A stretch of DNA of 64,000 nucleotides, taken from NCBI RefSeq assembly GCF_008153345.1, contig NZ_CP042818.1, positions 2,170,001 to 2,234,000 on the forward strand, in the 5' to 3' direction. Numbering within the stretch: the stretch's first letter is position 1; each line of letters opens with the position of its first letter. Below, piece after piece: positions 25,151-34,599 of the stretch. A model generated the notes under the pieces. It made no database searches. It saw only the letters and a program-made list of their open reading frames with translations, and was not told the DNA's origin. A program made the position numbers and the translations under genes. This DNA is from Treponema phagedenis. GTDB lineage: Bacteria; Spirochaetota; Spirochaetia; Treponematales; Treponemataceae.

Positions 25151-26170
25151 ATGAAAAAACGATGTGTACTTTTTATTTTTGCGGTTTTTTTTCTGAGCGG
25201 ATTTGTCGCTGCTGAAAAAATTACGTTAAAAATAGCAACCGTGGCTCCTGCCCGCTCCCCGTGGGAAATAGAGCTAAAAAAACTTGCCCAAGAGTGGAAT
25301 AGAATCACCAAGGGACAGGTTTCGGTACGGTTTTATAACATGACTGTTTTAGGAGGAGAAAAAGCAGGTGTACAAAAACTTCGCTCCGCGCGTCCGGGAC
25401 AGCCCGCTCCGATGGATGGAGCAATTTTTTCCAGTCTTGGATTACATGAATTGGAACCTAAAAGCGGCATTTATACGCTTTCTCTTCCCTTTCTTATCAA
25501 AAGTCAAAAAGAACTGGACCTTGTGCTAAAAACATACGGAAAAGATATTGAAGATCCGATTGCAAATGCGGGTTTCCAGCTCATTACATGGTCAAATGTC
25601 GGCTGGCTTTCTTTTTACACAAAAGAATCATACCGAACTTTGAAGGAATTAAAAAGCATCAAGCTTTCTCTTTCCGGCATGGATAGCCCGATTTTAAGTA
25701 ATAGCTTTAAGGTAAGCGGTTTTAATGTAAAAGATACGCCTATTACAAAATTTGCTCAAGCGTTAAAAAGCGGCGGTGTAAGTGGTTTTCTTGCAGTGCA
25801 TTTAGCCACTTGGGCTACCGGTTTTTATAAAGATATAAACTATGCTCTTGATTCAAGAATATGCCCGATTATGGCGGGTTTTGTTATTTCCAAAGAATCA
25901 TGGAATAAAATACCGGCACAATATCAGGCACCGATGCTTGCCGCAGCGGAAAAAGCCCGTAAAGCATTGAATGAATCGCTTGACTCTTCTGACAGAGAAT
26001 ATGTCAAGAAAATGGAACAAGCCGGGGTAAAGATGATTAGACTGACTCCGCAGGAGCTTACGGAATGGCAAAAGGAATTCAATATGAATATTGATCAGGT
26101 AAACAAATCGCTTCCGGGCGCTTTCAGCATGCCTTTGTATAAGAAAATTCAAAGCTTACTGGCTTCTTAG
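25151..26170 (+). CDS. tatP: TRAP solute-binding protein TatP (DctP family)
   Basis: A 339-residue periplasmic ligand-binding protein with signal peptide cleaved around FVAA-EK (residue ~20). DctP-type features: KIATVAPARSPWEIELKK at the mature N-terminus, the KSGIYTLSLPFLI hinge and VGWLSFYTKESYRTLKELK. The T. pallidum homologue is proposed to bind a hydrophobic or lipid-like ligand; substrate here is inferred only by homology. The ATG at 25151 is preferred over one two codons upstream because AGGAG stands six bases before it. It lies between tatT and the fused permease gene. Confidence 0.92.
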   Translation: MKKRCVLFIFAVFFLSGFVAAEKITLKIATVAPARSPWEIELKKLAQEWNRITKGQVSVRFYNMTVLGGEKAGVQKLRSARPGQPAPMDGAIFSSLGLHELEPKSGIYTLSLPFLIKSQKELDLVLKTYGKDIEDPIANAGFQLITWSNVGWLSFYTKESYRTLKELKSIKLSLSGMDSPILSNSFKVSGFNVKDTPITKFAQALKSGGVSGFLAVHLATWATGFYKDINYALDSRICPIMAGFVISKESWNKIPAQYQAPMLAAAEKARKALNESLDSSDREYVKKMEQAGVKMIRLTPQELTEWQKEFNMNIDQVNKSLPGAFSMPLYKKIQSLLAS

Positions 26171-26195
26171 TAATAAATATCCAAATACGTATCTT

Positions 26196-28097
26196 ATGAA
26201 ATTAAAACTTAGACAAATTTTAAATATAATTGTACTCACTTTGGCAGGAATTCTTACCGTCCTGCCTCTGTGTTTTTATCTTGCCGGAAAGATTATAAAC
26301 ATCCCGTTTTTTTCCGATAGTTCAAACACATCGCATACCGTTTTTGCCGAACAGATACGACTGGTTATCTTGTCGTCGGAAGGCGTATTAACTCATATTG
26401 TGTTTATTTTTGTTTGCTTTGCCGGTATTATTACCTCAGCGGATAAAAAACAGCTCAATATAGAAGTTTTTGTTTCAAAGCTCAGTGAAAAAGCTCAGCA
26501 TATTGTCGGGCTTGCTATTGATGGTTTAATAATCACCGTATTGGTGTCGGTGTTTTTTGCCGCATGGCCGAATGTTTTTGCGGTTTTTGATCCTGCGGAT
26601 AATCTCTGGGGAATCCCAATACGTTTTATTTTCATTACCTTGCCGATAATGTACATCGGGATTCTCGGTATCCAAATTGCAAGAACTCAAAAGATTATTC
26701 CGATCATACTCGGCATTGCGATCGGGTTGTTTATCAGTACGGGATCTCTTGCATCGATTATCTATAATCTTTTTGAAGCGGACATCGGTTTTCTTGATTC
26801 CGTTTTTAATTATTGGAAAAGCTTCGGATCGCTGCTGTTTTGGCCGCTTATCCTTATATTGATAGCTTCCGCCTTTTTCGGAACGCCCCTTTATATTGTA
26901 TTGCTCGCCATTGCATATCTTGCAACCAGTGTTGACGGCGGCTATGTAGATGTTGTGCCGCTTGAAGGATATAAAATTTTAACCGACACGGGCGGAATAG
27001 CGGCAATTCCCCTGTTTACCATCGCAGGTTTTATTCTTGCACAAGGAAGTGCCGGCAAACGGCTATTAGAGCTCGTAAAAAGCAGCGTCGGTTGGCTCCG
27101 AGGCGGCGTAGTGATTGCGGCGGTGGTAGTTGCGGCATTTTTTACAACCTTTACAGGCGCATCGGGAGTAACCATTCTGGCGCTTGGCAGTATTTTAAGC
27201 TTAATTCTTACCGGAAGCGGCTACGACGAAGAAAATGCGGAAGCGCTTATTACCTCATCCGGTGCCATAGGTTTGTTGTTTCCGCCCAGCATGGCGATTA
27301 TTATTTTCGGTGCAACAAATATTATGAAGGTCAATATCTTTGACCTGTTTAAAGGTGCTTTAATTCCGGGAATTCTTTTATCGCTTTCAATGATTGTGCT
27401 CGGCATCATAAAAGACAAAAATAAACATCGCGTACCATTTTCTTTTCAAGCCCTGCTCATTGCCTTCAAGGAAAGCATCATAGAGCTTTTACTGCCCATA
27501 CTGATTATAGTCGGTTATTTTTCAGGCGCATTCAATCTTTTACAGGTAGCGGCGTTTACCGTTCTCTTTTCTTTTGTGATGGAGGTATGGATTCGTAAAG
27601 ATTTTGATGTTAAAAAAGCCGCATCGATTATTTTGGAAAGCGTTCCGATAGCCGGCGGCGTTTTAGTCATTGTTGCGGCGGCAAAGGGACTTTCCTTTTA
27701 CCTCATTGATGCAAATGTCCCCGATATGCTAACCGGATTAGTACAAACTTTTGTTACCTCAAAGTATGTATTTTTACTTTTACTCAATATTCTCTTATTG
27801 ATCGTGGGATGTATAATGGATTTGTATTCGGCTATCATGGTTGTGTCTCCGTTGATTATGCCGATTGCCTTAAATTTTGACATTCATCCGGTACATACGG
27901 GCGTTATATTTTTAATGAACCTTGAGCTCGGCTTTTTAACTCCTCCGGTTGGAATGAACCTGTTTATTTCAAGTTATACATTTAACAAACCTGTTCTACA
28001 AATTGCGAAAAAGGTCTTACCGTTTTTAGGAGTACAGCTGATTATACTTTTAATAGTAACATATATCCCTTGGTTCAGTACGGTTTTATTACAATAA
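26196..28097 (+). CDS. tatQM: Fused TRAP permease TatQ-M (DctQ + DctM)
   Basis: A 633-residue membrane protein combining the small TRAP subunit (residues ~1-200, about four helices) and the large subunit (~205-633, about twelve helices). DctM signatures: PLFTIAGFILAQG, FTGASGVTILALG, AIGLLFPPSMAIIIFG in the first half and FLTPPVGMNLFISSY in the second. The fusion corresponds to T. pallidum Tp0958. Import is expected to be sodium-driven with TatP as donor. No ribosome-binding site is seen before the ATG, 25 bp after tatP. The stop is followed at once by the large hairpin repeat array. Confidence 0.92.
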   Translation: MKLKLRQILNIIVLTLAGILTVLPLCFYLAGKIINIPFFSDSSNTSHTVFAEQIRLVILSSEGVLTHIVFIFVCFAGIITSADKKQLNIEVFVSKLSEKAQHIVGLAIDGLIITVLVSVFFAAWPNVFAVFDPADNLWGIPIRFIFITLPIMYIGILGIQIARTQKIIPIILGIAIGLFISTGSLASIIYNLFEADIGFLDSVFNYWKSFGSLLFWPLILILIASAFFGTPLYIVLLAIAYLATSVDGGYVDVVPLEGYKILTDTGGIAAIPLFTIAGFILAQGSAGKRLLELVKSSVGWLRGGVVIAAVVVAAFFTTFTGASGVTILALGSILSLILTGSGYDEENAEALITSSGAIGLLFPPSMAIIIFGATNIMKVNIFDLFKGALIPGILLSLSMIVLGIIKDKNKHRVPFSFQALLIAFKESIIELLLPILIIVGYFSGAFNLLQVAAFTVLFSFVMEVWIRKDFDVKKAASIILESVPIAGGVLVIVAAAKGLSFYLIDANVPDMLTGLVQTFVTSKYVFLLLLNILLLIVGCIMDLYSAIMVVSPLIMPIALNFDIHPVHTGVIFLMNLELGFLTPPVGMNLFISSYTFNKPVLQIAKKVLPFLGVQLIILLIVTYIPWFSTVLLQ

Positions 28098-28108
28098 AAA
28101 GAGCCCCT

Positions 28109-29620
28109 GTTTAGTTTTTGACGTCCTTGTCAAAAACTAAACCACGAGTTTTAAAGCTTTGCAAACTTATTTTGCTTTAAAACATCGTTTCTGTTTGGAA
28201 CCACCGCCACGCCCTGATTTTTAGTATTCTTGATTAAATCAGTGCTGCGAGTTTAAAAACTCCTATTTATGTCGGTGTGGTAGTTTTTAAACATCGTTTT
28301 ACATTGTTCTGAGTTTTGCCGTCCATGGCAAAACCTAACCTACGAGTTTTAAAGCTTTGCAAACTTATTTTGCTTTAAAACATCGTTTCTGTTTGGAACC
28401 ACCGCCACGCCCTGATTTTTAGTATTCTTGATTAAATCAGTGCTGCGAGTTTAAAAACTCCTATTTATGTCGGTGTGGTAGTTTTTAAACATCGTTTTAC
28501 ATTGTTCTGAGTTTTGCCGTCCATGGCAAAACCTAACCTACGAGTTTTAAAGCTTTGCAAACTTATTTTGCTTTAAAACATCGTTTCTGTTTGGAACCAC
28601 CGCCACGCCCTGATTTTTAGTATTCTTGATTAAATCAGTGCTGCGAGTTTAAAAACTCCTATTTATGTCGGTGTGGTAGTTTTTAAACATCGTTTTACAT
28701 TGTTCTGAGTTTTGCCGTCCATGGCAAAACCTAACCTACGAGTTTTAAAGCTTTGCAAACTTATTTTGCTTTAAAACATCGTTTCTGTTTGGAACCACCG
28801 CCACGCCCTGATTTTTAGTATTCTTGATTAAATCAGTGCTGCGAGTTTAAAAACTCCTATTTATGTCGGTGTGGTAGTTTTTAAACATCGTTTTACATTG
28901 TTCTGAGTTTTGCCGTCCATGGCAAAACCTAACCTACGAGTTTTAAAGCTTTGCAAACTATTTTGCTTTAAAACATCGTTTCTGCTTGGAACCACCGCCA
29001 CGCCCTGATTTTTAGTATTCTTGATTAAATCAGTGCTGCGAGTTTAAAAACTCCTATTTATGTCGGTGTGGTAGTTTTTAAACATCGTTTTACATTGTTC
29101 TGAGTTTTGCCGTCCATGGCAAAACCTAACCTACGAGTTTTAAAGCTTTGCAAACTATTTTGCTTTAAAACATCGTTTCTGCTTGGAACCACGGGCCCGT
29201 GCCCGTTCGGAGTTTTGCCGTCCATGGCAAAAACTAAACTCACGAGTTTAAAAACTTCCTGTGATAAAAAAGAGCTCGACACGGCGCAAGGGTGGGCAAT
29301 TTACCATAGTGATGCTGAATCCGGTAAGCTTTACAAATACTTTTGCTTTAAAACATCGTTTCTGTTTGGAACCACGGGCGTCCGTGCCCGTTCTGAGTTT
29401 TGACGTCCATGTCAAAAACTAAACTCACGAGTTTAAAAACTTCCTGTGATAAAAAAGAGCTCGACACGGCGCAAGGGCGAACCCTTGGAACTTCTACCTT
29501 TGGTTCGCCAACGAGTTTTAAAGCTTCAATTTTACAATTTTGTATTGATGCTTTAAAACATCGTTTGGAATTGAGTAAGGGGGGACGATTTAGCATAGGG
29601 AAAAAGCTTCAATCATTGTG
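28109..29620. repeat. Hairpin-module array with five tandem 198 bp units
   Basis: Opens with module A at 28109-28142 (14-base stems, loop GTCCTT). Tandem units begin at 28146, 28344, 28542, 28740 and 28938 (198-base period; 197 for the last). Each holds a B module (GTTTTAAAGC/GCTTTAAAAC), a truncated C (GGAACCACCGCCACG), CTGATTT/AAATCAG, a B variant (GTTTAAAAACT/AGTTTTTAAAC) and A with GTTTTGCC, loop GTCCAT, GGCAAAAC. A sixth copy from 29135 changes into C with GGGC/GCCC. Two copies of an ~180-base block follow (starting near 29211 and 29394) with TAAAAAAGAGCTCGACAC, then a GGCGAACC/GGTTCGCC hairpin and the MITE end near 29600. No coding potential. Confidence 0.9.
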
Positions 29621-29757
29621 CAATTGTTTTTACTGATGGTTTTACACGCATTACAGCTGCCCTTTGCCGTAGAAAAATTTTCGTACGTACCTCTTACTAA
29701 AATAAAACAGTCGAATTATACCAAAACGCCGCGCGTATCCCTTCCGTTAATGCACGG

Positions 29758-30807
29758 TTAATCAGGCATGCGCACCGGCTCCCGTATCTTTTTTAAAACA
29801 GGTTCGGCTTGAGGAGAAAGTAAAAAACGGTATGTTGCTTCCGGCACAAACTCTTTCAATACACACAACTCTTCCTGTCCGCTGGTTTCCCGTATGATTT
29901 TCCGCACTGCCGACGCAGAGATTGGATTTCCCGCATGGGTTTTCCGCTGCACTTCCACACAGGTAATTCCAAAATCCGGCAGCAGCTCTTTCATTACTTC
30001 GTTATAGTTTTTAGTTACCGGATCATTCGGTTCGGTTCCCACATAGCGATAGTGAATATTTAAAGCCGGTGCAATATAAGAGCCGAAAATGTTTACATCA
30101 AGACGGGCATGAGTTTCCACAATCACCTTTGAATCTTTTAAAAAATAACTGGGAAAAATCGATGATGAAATAATATATTTTCCGCCCGCATGAATTTGCA
30201 GATTGGAAAGATGCGCGGTTCCCTGCTTTACCAAATCATAGCGAACGGCAAACGGAAAAACCGATTTATCTTCTTCTACAATAAAAAGATGCACAGCATC
30301 ATTTTCTTTGCATGCGGTTTCTATTAAAAATTGATGTCCGTAGGTAAACGGATTACAATTCATTACAATCGCCGCAATTTTTTTCCCCGACCGCTTGTAC
30401 GACTCAAGACTCTTTACATACTCGTAAAGAAGTTTAGGATTATTATCAAACAAAACAAGCTTGTCCGTTTCGGCGATTTGCGTAAACCCGAGACTTGAAA
30501 AAAAGGCGGCATTGTCAGGTTTGGTAAAAATAAAAAGATGAAATATTCCGATGCTCGCGGCGTATTCGATCACCTTGCTTATCAGCATATTGGTTATCGC
30601 CATACCGCGATATTCGGGATCAACGCCGATACATTTTATTACATGCCGCGCAAGCGAGGCGGAGCCGATTATCGTGTCGCCTATCTTTGCAAGAACGGTG
30701 TACTCGATATCATCATCAAGCAATAAGTCCTGCGCCACCAGAAAATTTTTCAGCGCGTGATATTCGGATGCAATACTTAAAAAAGCTCTTTCGTATGTGA
30801 TATTCAT
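29758..30807 (-). CDS. citC: Citrate lyase ligase (acetyl-CoA-independent acetylation of lyase ACP)
   Basis: A 349-residue protein: N-terminal GNAT-like domain (about residues 10-115, IGVDPEYRGMAITNML) followed by a nucleotidyltransferase-like domain with NPFTYGH (152-158, the HxGH-type motif) and ISASAVRKI. This is the [citrate (pro-3S)-lyase] ligase family, which acetylates the prosthetic-group thiol of citrate (or citramalate) lyase with acetate and ATP. The start at 30807 has AAGGAG eight bases upstream; an alternative ATG at 30837 overlaps the citX stop (TAATG) and would add ten residues. Last gene of abrB-like/citG/citX/citC; lyase subunits are not in the window. Confidence 0.9.
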   Translation of the reverse strand: MNITYERAFLSIASEYHALKNFLVAQDLLLDDDIEYTVLAKIGDTIIGSASLARHVIKCIGVDPEYRGMAITNMLISKVIEYAASIGIFHLFIFTKPDNAAFFSSLGFTQIAETDKLVLFDNNPKLLYEYVKSLESYKRSGKKIAAIVMNCNPFTYGHQFLIETACKENDAVHLFIVEEDKSVFPFAVRYDLVKQGTAHLSNLQIHAGGKYIISSSIFPSYFLKDSKVIVETHARLDVNIFGSYIAPALNIHYRYVGTEPNDPVTKNYNEVMKELLPDFGITCVEVQRKTHAGNPISASAVRKIIRETSGQEELCVLKEFVPEATYRFLLSPQAEPVLKKIREPVRMPD

Positions 30808-30836
30808 TTCTGTATCTCCTTTTTTTGTTATTATCA

Positions 30837-31376
30837 TTAAGATTGAGCTCGGCGCTCAGATAAAAATTCATGTATCAGTTTTTGGCAATATGCGGAAAGC
30901 TCGAATGAATTATGAGTTTGCATTTTACAACAAAGCGCCGCTTCTTGCGAGCAGAGTAAGCAGCGGCGCGGCGGAAGTTTACATTCTCTGCGCGAAATTT
31001 GAGTAAAATCTTTGTCAAAAACATCGATATCAAGTAAGCGAAAGGGCGGAATGCTTTCTTCTAATTGTATCATACGGCGTTTAAGCTGTTCAGCATTTTC
31101 GCTTGATACAACAAACCCCTCCAACCCTGTCGGCTTGTCTTTTACACTAAGATGCAAAATATTTTCAGTCGTCAAAAGGGAAAGAATTTTTTCCCATCCC
31201 ACATAAAAAAACATATCGATTTCGGTTGAGCGTTTTATTTTCCCCGGAATGTTCAGCGTATACGAGATAAGCGATTGATGATACCGATTGATTAACTCTT
31301 TTTGGAATGAACTCCGCTCTTCCCGTGCTTTCAATATTGTAAGCATTCTCTTTTCCGTATCAGAATCGTAGTACAA
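30837..31376 (-). CDS. citX: Apo-citrate lyase phosphoribosyl-dephospho-CoA transferase
   Basis: A 179-residue protein of the CitX family, which attaches the triphosphoribosyl-dephospho-CoA prosthetic group to the acyl carrier subunit of citrate lyase (or citramalate lyase). Seen: LKAREERSSFQKEL near the N-terminus, GLEGFVVSS in the middle, RLLDIDVFD, and the C-terminal cysteine-rich PPRRCLLCSQEAALCC signature. Length is typical. It lies 11 bp after citG and its stop overlaps a possible citC start by one base. Confidence 0.9.
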   Translation of the reverse strand: MYYDSDTEKRMLTILKAREERSSFQKELINRYHQSLISYTLNIPGKIKRSTEIDMFFYVGWEKILSLLTTENILHLSVKDKPTGLEGFVVSSENAEQLKRRMIQLEESIPPFRLLDIDVFDKDFTQISRRECKLPPRRCLLCSQEAALCCKMQTHNSFELSAYCQKLIHEFLSERRAQS

Positions 31377-31387
31377 TGTTCTTTCTC

Positions 31388-32233
31388 CTATACTCTTTGT
31401 TTTAAAAAATAAAATAATAAGGTTAAGGCAAGATAATCTGCAACACCGCCGGGACTTATGTTCTTTTTAATACATGAAGCATTTAACCTTTTAAGCATCT
31501 CGTAATTATTTTTTCTAAAACTATTTTCATCGTTTAAAATGTTTTTCGCCTCTGCTTGCAGCCACCGCAGATGCTCATATCCGCCGCGGCCGATAACATT
31601 TGTATCATCTAAGGATTTCATAATATGCAGCATGGTGTATAAAAGCGCATCGTTGATATTTTCTCCCGTGTAAAAAGATTCAAAAGCTCGCAGCCCTATA
31701 TGTAGTGCTTTTGAAAAACCTTCTTCCGCCTCTCCGCGAATGCCTTTTATTCCAAGTTGTAAAAATGCGGATTGCCCGTATGTTTTACCAGGCATTTTAT
31801 ATCGCATTTCCTCTGAAATATTATGAACCATTTTTGTAATATATTCAGAAATACCATGCGGATCATTTCGCTTTTCAGGATTATTTTTTTCCACGTAACC
31901 TGCAGCAAGACAAACAAGTCCGAAAGAAAAAATAATCCCTTTATGCGTGTTCACTCCTCCAGTTGCACGAAGCATGATTTTTTCCGCTTCAACTCCGAGC
32001 GAGCGAGCTTTTACAAAAAGTTCCGATGGAGTACCGGTATGTTGTACACCATATTCCGCGCACTGCAGAAAATAAGGATACAAGGCAAAAGCACTTTCAA
32101 AAAAGGTGAAAAGATTCATATCGGTATGAGCGCCTGAATCATTGGAATCCACAAGACCGGGTTTCGGCGTGGCGATAACCTCATAAACAAGAGCCTTTAC
32201 ACAATATGAAGCAATAGTATGCGCAAAATTCAT
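31388..32233 (-). CDS. citG: Triphosphoribosyl-dephospho-CoA synthase
   Basis: A 281-residue enzyme that makes the prosthetic-group precursor of citrate lyase from ATP and dephospho-CoA. The family hallmark TPKPGLVDSNDSGAHTDM is at about residues 22-39, with GGVNTHKGIIFSFG and RGGYEHL further on. It is directly downstream (7 bp) of the AbrB-like gene and upstream of citX and citC, so the accessory set is complete while CitD, CitE and CitF are absent here. The start ATG leads straight into the conserved N-terminal helix. Confidence 0.92.
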   Translation of the reverse strand: MNFAHTIASYCVKALVYEVIATPKPGLVDSNDSGAHTDMNLFTFFESAFALYPYFLQCAEYGVQHTGTPSELFVKARSLGVEAEKIMLRATGGVNTHKGIIFSFGLVCLAAGYVEKNNPEKRNDPHGISEYITKMVHNISEEMRYKMPGKTYGQSAFLQLGIKGIRGEAEEGFSKALHIGLRAFESFYTGENINDALLYTMLHIMKSLDDTNVIGRGGYEHLRWLQAEAKNILNDENSFRKNNYEMLKRLNASCIKKNISPGGVADYLALTLLFYFLKQRV

Positions 32234-32240
32234 ACGAGAT

Positions 32241-32744
32241 CTACACTAATTTGCTTATAAACTTTATTACCAGAGGAATTAAAATAACCACAAACGTTAG
32301 CCGAATAGTATGCACGGTTGCAACTACCTTTACATCCGCATTATAGGAATCGGCTAAAATTGTCATATCGGTTAAACCGCCCAGTGATGTTGACAGAAAG
32401 GCGGTTATAATATCCACCCTTCCAAGCTTATAAAAAATAAAACCGAGTATTAAAGAAAAAACCAATAAACAACTGACCACCATAAAAATAGGAACAAGCA
32501 GTTCTTGTAAGTGCACAAGCACTTCTTTTTTAAAGCTGCTGCCGATACTTGCGCCCATGACAATTTGCACGATAATCTTTAGATTAGGCGGGATATGAGC
32601 TTGATTGCTTAGAATATTATACGCTGCCGTTGCGATGAGGGCACCAATCATTGCGCCTGCGGGAATCTTGAGTTTTATGCCGAGAAAACCGCCAAAGCAG
32701 GCAAAAATAAATGTTACGGCAATTTTTACAATACTTGAATGCAC
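32241..32744 (-). CDS. Half-size AbrB-type membrane protein
   Basis: A 167-residue membrane protein with about five helices. LKIPAGAMIGALIATAAYNI and STSLGGLTDMTILA match the AbrB/putative ammonia monooxygenase-related family, whose members usually contain two such units in ~350 residues. Here only one is present, in a clean complete gene, so it probably works as a homodimer or with a partner. Function of the family is uncertain (transport or regulation). It precedes citG in the same direction; association with organic-acid or amino-acid transport is inference. Confidence 0.75.
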   Translation of the reverse strand: MHSSIVKIAVTFIFACFGGFLGIKLKIPAGAMIGALIATAAYNILSNQAHIPPNLKIIVQIVMGASIGSSFKKEVLVHLQELLVPIFMVVSCLLVFSLILGFIFYKLGRVDIITAFLSTSLGGLTDMTILADSYNADVKVVATVHTIRLTFVVILIPLVIKFISKLV

Positions 32745-33079
32745 GGAATACCTCTTGTCTAAAATTAAATGATACTTTGTTCTATTATAAAGAAAAAGCC
32801 CCGAAAAATCTTCATCTTACAAAGCTTTTCGTAAGTTTCTCGCAAGCGTTATGTCAGCATTTTTATTTCGCCGAATTAATTTAAAATGTTTAGCATACAA
32901 ACAGGAAGCTTGCGTGTAATCGCAACTCTAATCGGAATAGTAACAATTTGTATAAGATGTATTAAAAACGGAATGAGTTATCAAAAGCATTGCAGCAGAT
33001 GAAAACATGTATAAAAATAGTTTTCTTGTTCAAGAATAGCGTAAATTGTGCCGTATGGTTATAACTTTTTTACTTAGGC
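32745..33079. other. Intergenic region, nothing clear
   Basis: AT-rich spacer upstream of the AbrB-like gene and downstream of the symporter gene. The ACAATTTGTATAAGATGTATTAAAAA string at about 32943-32968 resembles the outer part of the MITE-like repeat, so a decayed copy may be present. No gene or strong signal seen. Confidence 0.35.
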
Positions 33080-33126
33080 TTCAAAAAGACAAAGCATCTG
33101 CTGAGGGAAATCCCTCACCAGATGCA
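33080..33126 (-). terminator. Rho-independent terminator of glutaminase/symporter operon
   Basis: On the minus strand GCATCTG-G-TGAGGGA, short loop, TCCCTCA-GC-AGATGC is followed by TTTGTCTTTTT. It starts about ten bases after the symporter stop at 33134. Confidence 0.85.
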
Positions 33127-33133
33127 ATACGTT

Positions 33134-34546
33134 TTACTTCCAATAATCCAAGTTGCTTGTGTCTATGCCGATGTCCTTCGCGTGGAATACAGGATCCTTT
33201 CCTTCTTTTCGCTGTTTTTCATAATCTTTCAGCGCAAGGATTGCTGTTTTCCCTAAAATTAAAATTGCCGGTAAGTTGATGAGCGCCATCACTCCCATCA
33301 GGAAATCTCCGATATCCCATGCGAGTGCTTGTTGTTGAGCCGCTCCGAATAGGATAATAACTGCCGCAAAAATGCGGTATATCGTCATAAAAGTTTTGCT
33401 CGGTGTTTTACCGTTTATATACGCTAAGTTGCTATCCACATAGAAAAGGTTTCCCAGCAAAGTGGTAAAGGCAAATAAAATCAACGAAAAAGTAATGAAG
33501 TAGTGGCCGAAATTTCCCATAATGACCGAAAGTGCTTTTTGCACATAGGGAGCACCCGCCAGCTCTGCACTTGGTTCAATTCCCGAGCCCAGACACATAA
33601 AGGCGGTAGCACTACCTATCAACACAGTATCGATGAATACGGAAAGCATTTGCACCAAACCTTGTTTTACCGGATGGCTTACGTCCGCCGCAGCAGCCGC
33701 ATTCGGTGCGGAACCGATACCTGCCTCGTTTGAATACAAACCGCGCTTAATTCCGTACACCATACAAGAACCTGCGATCCCGCCGAAAATTGCTTTAAAG
33801 TTAAAGGCATCCTGAAATATTTTTACAAAGATACTCGGCAGTAAACCGATATGCACAACGAGCATGATAAGTGAAACAAGAATATAAATAATACTCATCA
33901 AAGGAACCAAGGTCGAGGTGAATTTAATAATACGCTTTCCACCGCCTAATACGCAGTATCCGGTGATCAGAGCCAGTACCGCCCCGATAATCCAAGGAGT
34001 TACATTCGGGTTATAAAATTCATAGAGTTGAAATGAGGTTTGTAAATTATACGCTGCAAGCATATTAAATCCGACCGCATAGGTTAAAATCAAACTAACC
34101 GCAAAGACAATGCCCAGAGCCCTGCTTTTGAGCGCTGTTTCTATATAGTATGAAGGACCGCCGTAGCTGCCACCGTTTTCATCTCTTTTTTTATAAATCT
34201 GCGCAAGCGTTGATTCGATAAATGCGGAAGAGCCGCCAACAATGGCAACCACCCACATCCAAAAAACAGCACCGTATCCGCCCAAACAAATCGCATTGGC
34301 AACCCCTACAATATTTCCGGTTCCAACCCGAGAGGCTGTCGATACCATCAAAGCCTGAAAAGATGAAACGCTTCCCGCATGTTCGGGTTTTTCCTTCACA
34401 ATGCGAATTGTCTCTTTCAGTAACCGTCCTTGCAAAAACCCTGTCCTCAGGGTAAAATACAAGCCTACTCCAAGCAGCAGAATAATCAAAATCGGATAAT
34501 ATAATAATCCGTTGATCATTCCGAGAGCGCTACTAAACCATGCCAT
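33134..34546 (-). CDS. AGCS-family sodium:amino-acid symporter, probably glutamine-type
   Basis: A 470-residue membrane protein of the alanine/glycine:cation symporter family, about eleven helices. Signatures: SSFQALMVSTASRVGTGNIV near residue 65, GGPSYYIE at about 130, GAVLALITGYCVLGGGKRI and SNEAGIGSAPNAAA at about 285. Start at 34546 is set by GAGGAG six bases upstream. It lies 53 bp downstream of a glutaminase gene in the same direction and ends at a terminator, so the pair forms an operon. The glutaminase + AGCS pairing is like B. subtilis glsA-glnT, so glutamine is the likely cargo (inference). Confidence 0.9.
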   Translation of the reverse strand: MAWFSSALGMINGLLYYPILIILLLGVGLYFTLRTGFLQGRLLKETIRIVKEKPEHAGSVSSFQALMVSTASRVGTGNIVGVANAICLGGYGAVFWMWVVAIVGGSSAFIESTLAQIYKKRDENGGSYGGPSYYIETALKSRALGIVFAVSLILTYAVGFNMLAAYNLQTSFQLYEFYNPNVTPWIIGAVLALITGYCVLGGGKRIIKFTSTLVPLMSIIYILVSLIMLVVHIGLLPSIFVKIFQDAFNFKAIFGGIAGSCMVYGIKRGLYSNEAGIGSAPNAAAAADVSHPVKQGLVQMLSVFIDTVLIGSATAFMCLGSGIEPSAELAGAPYVQKALSVIMGNFGHYFITFSLILFAFTTLLGNLFYVDSNLAYINGKTPSKTFMTIYRIFAAVIILFGAAQQQALAWDIGDFLMGVMALINLPAILILGKTAILALKDYEKQRKEGKDPVFHAKDIGIDTSNLDYWK

Positions 34547-34599
34547 ATAAATCTCCTCGTTCAATAAAACTACTCAATATTCTTACTCTATATTATCTC

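Noticed and set aside
24169-28097. Twin-arginine translocation genes, because of the names TatT/TatP/TatQM
   Set aside because: The sequences are TPR lipoprotein, DctP-type binding protein and DctQ-M permease; the similarity is in name only.
28146-29134. CRISPR array
   Set aside because: The 198 bp units are joined directly with no unique spacers, the repeat is far too long, and no cas gene is nearby.
29058-29636. Short open frames (74-98 codons) inside the repeat array
   Set aside because: They follow the repeat period, lack ribosome-binding sites and consist of translated hairpin sequence.
32241-32744. Frameshifted full-length AbrB gene
   Set aside because: No second half is readable in any frame on either side; the gene has a clean start and stop and tight spacing to citG.
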